From: Rallus limicola
Taxonomy: Eukaryota; Chordata; Aves; Gruiformes; Rallidae
DNA: 64,000 bases
Direction of reading: 5' to 3'
Assembly: GCA_022605955.1 (NCBI GenBank)
Contig: JAKCOZ010000001.1
Coordinates: forward strand, 82,076,520 to 82,140,519
The position numbers were made by a program, and so were the translations under genes. Every line of letters begins with the position of its first letter. Positions within the stretch are counted from its first letter, which is position 1. The notes under the pieces are model-generated. The model did no database searches. It was given only the letters and a program-made list of their open reading frames with translations, and was not told where the DNA came from. Of this stretch, positions 59,461 to 64,000 are shown in pieces.

Positions 59461-60687
59461 AAAAAGACAGCGAGTCAGATCAGCTGCCAGATGGAAAACT
59501 ATTATGCAACATGAAACCAGATCAAAACACCACTAACGTAGCTGTTTCATCTTCATACAGATGATGATACACAAACTACATGATGCAGAAGACTGGGATC
59601 CACCAAGTGTTCTTGTCAGAACCAAAAATAATGACCAAAAAATAACCTTTTCCAGGTCCACTTTAGATTCAGCCTTGGCTAGTTCATGACTAATGACAGC
59701 AGCACATTTTTTCCAGGGACTGCTGACAAGTCAATGGATACCTAATACCTATACTGGGAAGGTAAATGCACCAAACACTTGTTCTCTAGTACAGACTGGC
59801 ACTTTTTCACCTACTCTTATAATCCAACTCCCTTATAGCCCAAAACATTTTGAACCCTGTTAGCTTTCAAGCCGTGCCTGTGAATTGTCTAGGAGACTGT
59901 TACCTGGCTGGGGCCAAGCCAGGCCACTGACAACAGCTGAGCAATATAAACAATGTCATAGTCAGCATCTGGGAACATCCTCTGGTGCTGTTTAATTTAT
60001 TAGCATCAATACAGCCACTGAATTTAAACTGAGGAAACCAAAACCGCCTGTCTTTCCCCACAATATAGCTAGTAAATAATGTTAAGTTAAATACAGTTTT
60101 GTCTGATTCACAGACTATACACAACTATCAGCCCTCTTGCCAGCAATTAGCTCATACCCCAGTTGCTTCAAGTTTTGGTCCCAGGAGCTGACAGATGATG
60201 GTGGAACTGACCCACCAAGGTGCAGGAGTGTGTGAGTCCTTTCAGAAATGCAATAAAGCAGCACAATTTTAAGATTCAGGGTATTTATCCCCTCCATCAG
60301 TTTACATTCCCTTTCACCTCTTGGTGCTCAAATCATGCTGTTGGACTCATGCAAAAGTGTCCCTGGACCTTCAGAAGGCCTTACAAAACCATCTTATGGC
60401 TTATTTGCTGCTCTGCAACATGTCCAGTGACAGCACAGCTGAAAATAAGCCTGGTGAAACAAAACAATGTAATATAGACTCAGTATAGACCCAACCTTGA
60501 TAAAACAACAACAGAAAAAAGCCAAACAAACAAAGCACGTGATTATGTAGAGAAAGAACAAAAGAGAAAATTAAGCAAATGGAGCCAGGTCCTTGGGAGT
60601 TCCCCTGTTCACAGACTTGTATCAATAATATTTTTAGTCTCATATAATTATTCCAACCACTTCTAATGGCCATAATTCTCAACCCTC
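59461..60687. other. intergenic DNA, no gene seen
   Basis: No repeat or exon was recognised between the CR1 copy and the LTR. The frames at 60220-60477 and 60401-60682 are opposite-strand overlaps without domain support. Confidence 0.65.
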
Positions 60688-61303
60688 TGTACTCTCAAAA
60701 GGCAAGGGATGTTTTATCATGTACTGCTTTTGACTGTTGATGTTCTGCTTTCATGACACTACATTTAGAATTTATGACCAATCAGTGTTGATAACACAGG
60801 GATATTTTAGCTATTGCCAAGTAGTGCTTACGCAACATCAAGGCCTTTTCCATTTCTCACCCTGCCCTGCCAGTGAGCAGGCTGAGGCTGTATAAGAAGT
60901 TGGGAGGGGACACAGCCAGGACAGCTGACCCCAACTGACCAAAGGGTTATCTCATACTGTATGACGTCATGCTCAGCATATAAAGCTTAGAGAAGAAGGA
61001 GGAATAGAGGACATTCAGAGTTAAGGCACTTGTATTCCCAAGGAAATGTTATGTGTGATGAAGCCCTGCTTTCCCAAAGATGGAAAGCAATGGATACCTG
61101 CCTGCCAATGGGAAGTAGTGAATGAATTCCTAATTTTGCTTTGCTTGCACATGGAACTTTTGTTTTACCTATTACACTGCCCTTATGTCAACCAAGTTTA
61201 CTCCCTTTTGCCCTTCCAATTCTCTCCCCCATCCCACTGGGATGGGAATGAGCCAGCATCTGGATGGTGGGACAGAGCTGCCTGCCAGGACTAACTCAGC
61301 GCA
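60688..61303 (+). mobile_element. solo LTR of an endogenous retrovirus, nearly full length
   Basis: Plus-oriented LTR, the longest of the three. U3 blocks: TGTTGATAACACAGGGATATTT, AAGTAGTGCTTACGCAACATC, GGGAGGGGACACAGCCAGGAC, CAACTGACCAAAGGG. The core promoter has TGACGTCA (60962-60969) just upstream of TATAAA (60979-60984). R/U5: ATGTGTGATGAAGCCCTGC, CTGCCTGCCAATGGGAAGTAG, TGAATGAATTCC, TCTCCCCCATCCCACTGGG. There is no gag, pol or env beside it. The 5' edge is eroded, so 60688 is an estimate; the 3' CA is placed at 61302-61303. The bases flanking these edges (CCCTC, CCCCT) are similar but not a clean duplication. Confidence 0.85.
60962..60984 (+). promoter_or_regulatory. LTR core promoter: CRE-type site plus TATA box
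   Basis: TGACGTCA, the perfect palindromic CRE/ATF site, is followed 9 bp later by TATAAA inside the LTR. The related LTR at 34114 has TGATGTCA here, so this copy carries a perfect CRE. Promoter activity is inferred from LTR structure only. Confidence 0.55.
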
Positions 61304-64000
61304 CCCCTATCCCCACAAGACATTCACTAGGTAACCTTCAAGTGGGTTGTATCTGTTGGCATTTCAGCTGTTAAAAGGGATAACGTTTCCCTTGCACTCT
61401 ATATGACTATGCATTTTTAGGCAATTATTAGTCATACTCTTGGTATTTATTCAAAGTTTAGATCTAACTGGATATGATTCTTAATAATGACACTTCCCCT
61501 TTTTGTCTTAACACTTCCCATCCTTATCAACATGAGTGCATACTTTTTTTAGCTGCCGTGTGGATGAACATGGTAACTTAGTGTTTCAATCAGTGTCAGC
61601 TGGGAGCTTTATGAACATTAACTGAGAAACCCCAGTTTTGTTGTGCAGAACAGATTGTTTAGTTGAGCAGTGACTTCTCCAAGAAGAACATCTTTGAGTT
61701 CTTCTCCATTTCTATCACTTATTACTAGATTCAGAGTCACTTTCCTGTCTGTTCCTGTGCATGCAAGCAGTAAAAAGAACACAGCAGAAGTCCAGGTCAG
61801 CATTGACCACAGAAGCTTCTGTAACAGAAACGCCCTGAAAAGACAACATTTCACCCATCTACCCATGTAGCTTCACTAGCCTCAGGCAAAGTGAAGGAGA
61901 AACGGGCTAGGAGGCCTTCCAGCCTGTAAACAATCTAGTTGGTGCTATTACAAAGAACTATTAATGTTGTGTATCTAAAGCTATTAATATGTATATCTAA
62001 ACAGACAGGCAAAGGATTTATCATCCTTATTTTAAAATCTGATATAAAACATATATAATGTCTATAACATATAAAGAAACATTGATGGGGTTCGACCTAC
62101 AGCATACAATTGGCATCGTGACAACTTCATTGTCATACTGAGGGCTCTTCCTTCCGACATGGTTTTGGTTGTCTGTTTGGTATAGACCTTTCAGCTTATT
62201 TACTTAGATTGTAGGCTTGTCCTTCACAGAGGGATGTCCTGTTACATATCTCTATTATCTGCCACACTGATTCTTGGTGCAAGACTGGAGTTCCTGGATC
62301 TTACAGTGACGACAAAGAAAATTATTCTTTAGGCCAAAAATATGCTTCCTAAAACTATCAACTGAAATGACTGTTACACTTACAGGAGGCCAACATCTCT
62401 GAATAATTGATGCAACCAAAGACAGACATAAGATGTGTGATGCAATTAGAGTATCGCCTCTGGTGATGTAAATTGTATATAAGAAAAGACACAACCCATA
62501 TTCAAGCTTGTACAGTCAATGCCACCTCCCGTGCAACCAGGTGTTGACTCTACCTTGGATAAAAACTAACAAATCAAACATTTAGAAGGACTTACAAAAA
62601 TGCATCATAACTCCTTGCCCATGAGGTGATAAATTGCCAGACAAAAAAAGCATATATAACCTTCAGATAGAATTTGTCACAACATTAGAAACAAGGTGGA
62701 AAAGAAGGAACTTGATACATGACCAAGCTTGAATATTTCAGCCACTATTCAATCTTTAAAGGTAATTTGCTTAATCTGACAGCATCCTGACCCAGTGATC
62801 CTGTTGAGCTCAAGAGTATGATAAAAGAGTTAATTTGTATAATAGCATGTCAACAATCAGAGTATGCTATGCAGTGATAACTGTACTAAAACCCACGACT
62901 CAAATAATAAAGCTAAAAGACGTACAACCAAAGAGCAAATTCAAATTTCCTTTTTATCCTATAGAAACTTCCTGGGGTTTTGTCCAGTTTGACATATCAC
63001 TCCAGCCTTAGGCATTGACAGTAGAAGAAAACAGTAGAGATTGAGGTCCATTGGCCATCCTCTGGAGAAGGAAAGAAGAAAGCAAAAAAAGTACAAACAC
63101 TATCATCTTGCAACCAACTGTAAAGACTGATCAACATGTTTGTATCGTATCACTGTCATAGGTCTTAGCTCCACATTATTTTAATTGCAAGGGATAAAAT
63201 GAAGGCAACTGGTAAAATACCAGAGCCTGATTCAGGACAAATCACTAGAGGTAAGCAGTAGATGGATCCGTTAGTGACTGTTCCTGAACTTCAGTCAGCC
63301 TGTCTTGGGCTCAGGCAACGTGGTTCTTGCCAATTCCATCCCAGTGATCATCTCCTGTCTTTTCACAACGTAACTTTACATTTCCACTAAGTCTACATTA
63401 ATTTGAGTAAGCAAAGAAACTCCACTTTCATTTCTGTTAAACATAAATTAAATAGTGTTTTTTTTAAAAAAACCCACAGGGGTTTTTACATCATTTTACA
63501 AAGTTACTTTTCAGAATTTGCTGGATGAACCAAAGCAATTCTCTGTTTCAGATCTCTGGTTGAAGTGGGACATGTTTCCACACAGAGAAGGGCTGACTTT
63601 CCTTAAACAGCATGTAGAGTTGGGCTCTACATTTATGAAGTTAGTTGATCTAAAGTTACAGTTTCTTAAGAACTGAAGAAGAAAGGTTTCAAAGCTCTCT
63701 TTGATCAAAGCTGCAAAGAGCGGCAACATTAGAAACAACAGGGAAAAGAATAAAATGAAGCAAATAAAGCAATATCCTAAGGTTTCTGCCTGTCAATTCA
63801 ACCTCCTAGTGCCAAAAATGGAGCAGAATATAGACTAACTTATTAAATACACTTTAGGGTTTTTTAAAGTCAGAGTTATGAGTTACAGCTCTCCAGTTTT
63901 TAAGATGTTGACACGTCTAACTAACTGACTTGACAAACACGAAGCATAGCTTTGAACTTCACAGGACTGCTGAATGGAAGAAATTTAGCAGAGGCAGATT
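61304..64000. other. intergenic DNA, no gene seen
   Basis: AT-rich DNA with no recognised repeat. An open frame at 61618-61866 (-) has a hydrophobic, signal-like stretch (TSAVFFLLLACTG) but no homology that I know and no good donor site (noted under rejected). A TA-rich patch is at 62040-62075. Confidence 0.65.

Noticed and set aside
61618..61866. Minus-strand frame with a signal-peptide-like stretch (TSAVFFLLLACTG)
   Set aside because: The hydrophobic run is short, no donor GT follows at a suitable place, and nothing downstream resembles a secreted protein. It could be revisited with transcript data.
23356..64000. Exons of XCL1 (lymphotactin), a neighbour of DPT in mammals
   Set aside because: No translation with the chemokine Cys pattern and splice sites was seen; the gene may lie outside the window or elsewhere in this species.

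Overview
This is vertebrate, almost certainly avian, nuclear DNA. It is mostly non-coding and carries many 5'-truncated CR1 LINE copies whose 3' ends show the ATTCTATG-like 8-mer tail, solo LTRs of a type common in bird genomes, a few very old MIR-like SINE relics, and CA microsatellites. The species cannot be told from the sequence. No bacterial, phage, plasmid or CRISPR feature is present.

One protein-coding gene is recognised: the 3' half of DPT (dermatopontin), on the + strand. Three coding exons are visible at 4812-4937, 16215-16322 and 21990-22056. All are bounded by AG/GT splice dinucleotides, read in one frame, and encode the C-terminal 99 residues plus a shared Trp. The first coding exon (signal peptide and N-terminal half) is not in the window and must lie upstream, so bases 1-4811 are the end of intron 1. 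The 3' UTR probably runs to about 23350, where the last of several AATAAA signals lies.

Layout: 1-4811 intron 1 with a large CR1; 4938-16214 intron 2 with four CR1 pieces and a MIR-like SINE; 16323-21989 intron 3, repeat-poor; 22057-~23350 3' UTR; ~23350-64000 intergenic DNA. The intergenic part holds a CR1 with an internal deletion (29802-30518), three LTRs (34114-34521 +, 41187-41590 -, ~60688-61303 +), an inverted CR1 pair (57973-58296), a long CR1 (58717-59460), a MIR-like SINE (32246-32390), microsatellites, and two GC-rich blocks that look regulatory. Block one (53400-53800) has a G-quadruplex motif, two AP-1 sites 20 bp apart and a TATA-like box. Block two (56930-57480) has a G-quadruplex motif with mostly single-base loops and two perfect MEF2 sites 31 bp apart.

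I found no new multi-gene system. The points most worth checking are the frame-neutral DPT exons with weak splice sites around exon 3, the two candidate control blocks, and the mixed structure of the minus-strand LTR.
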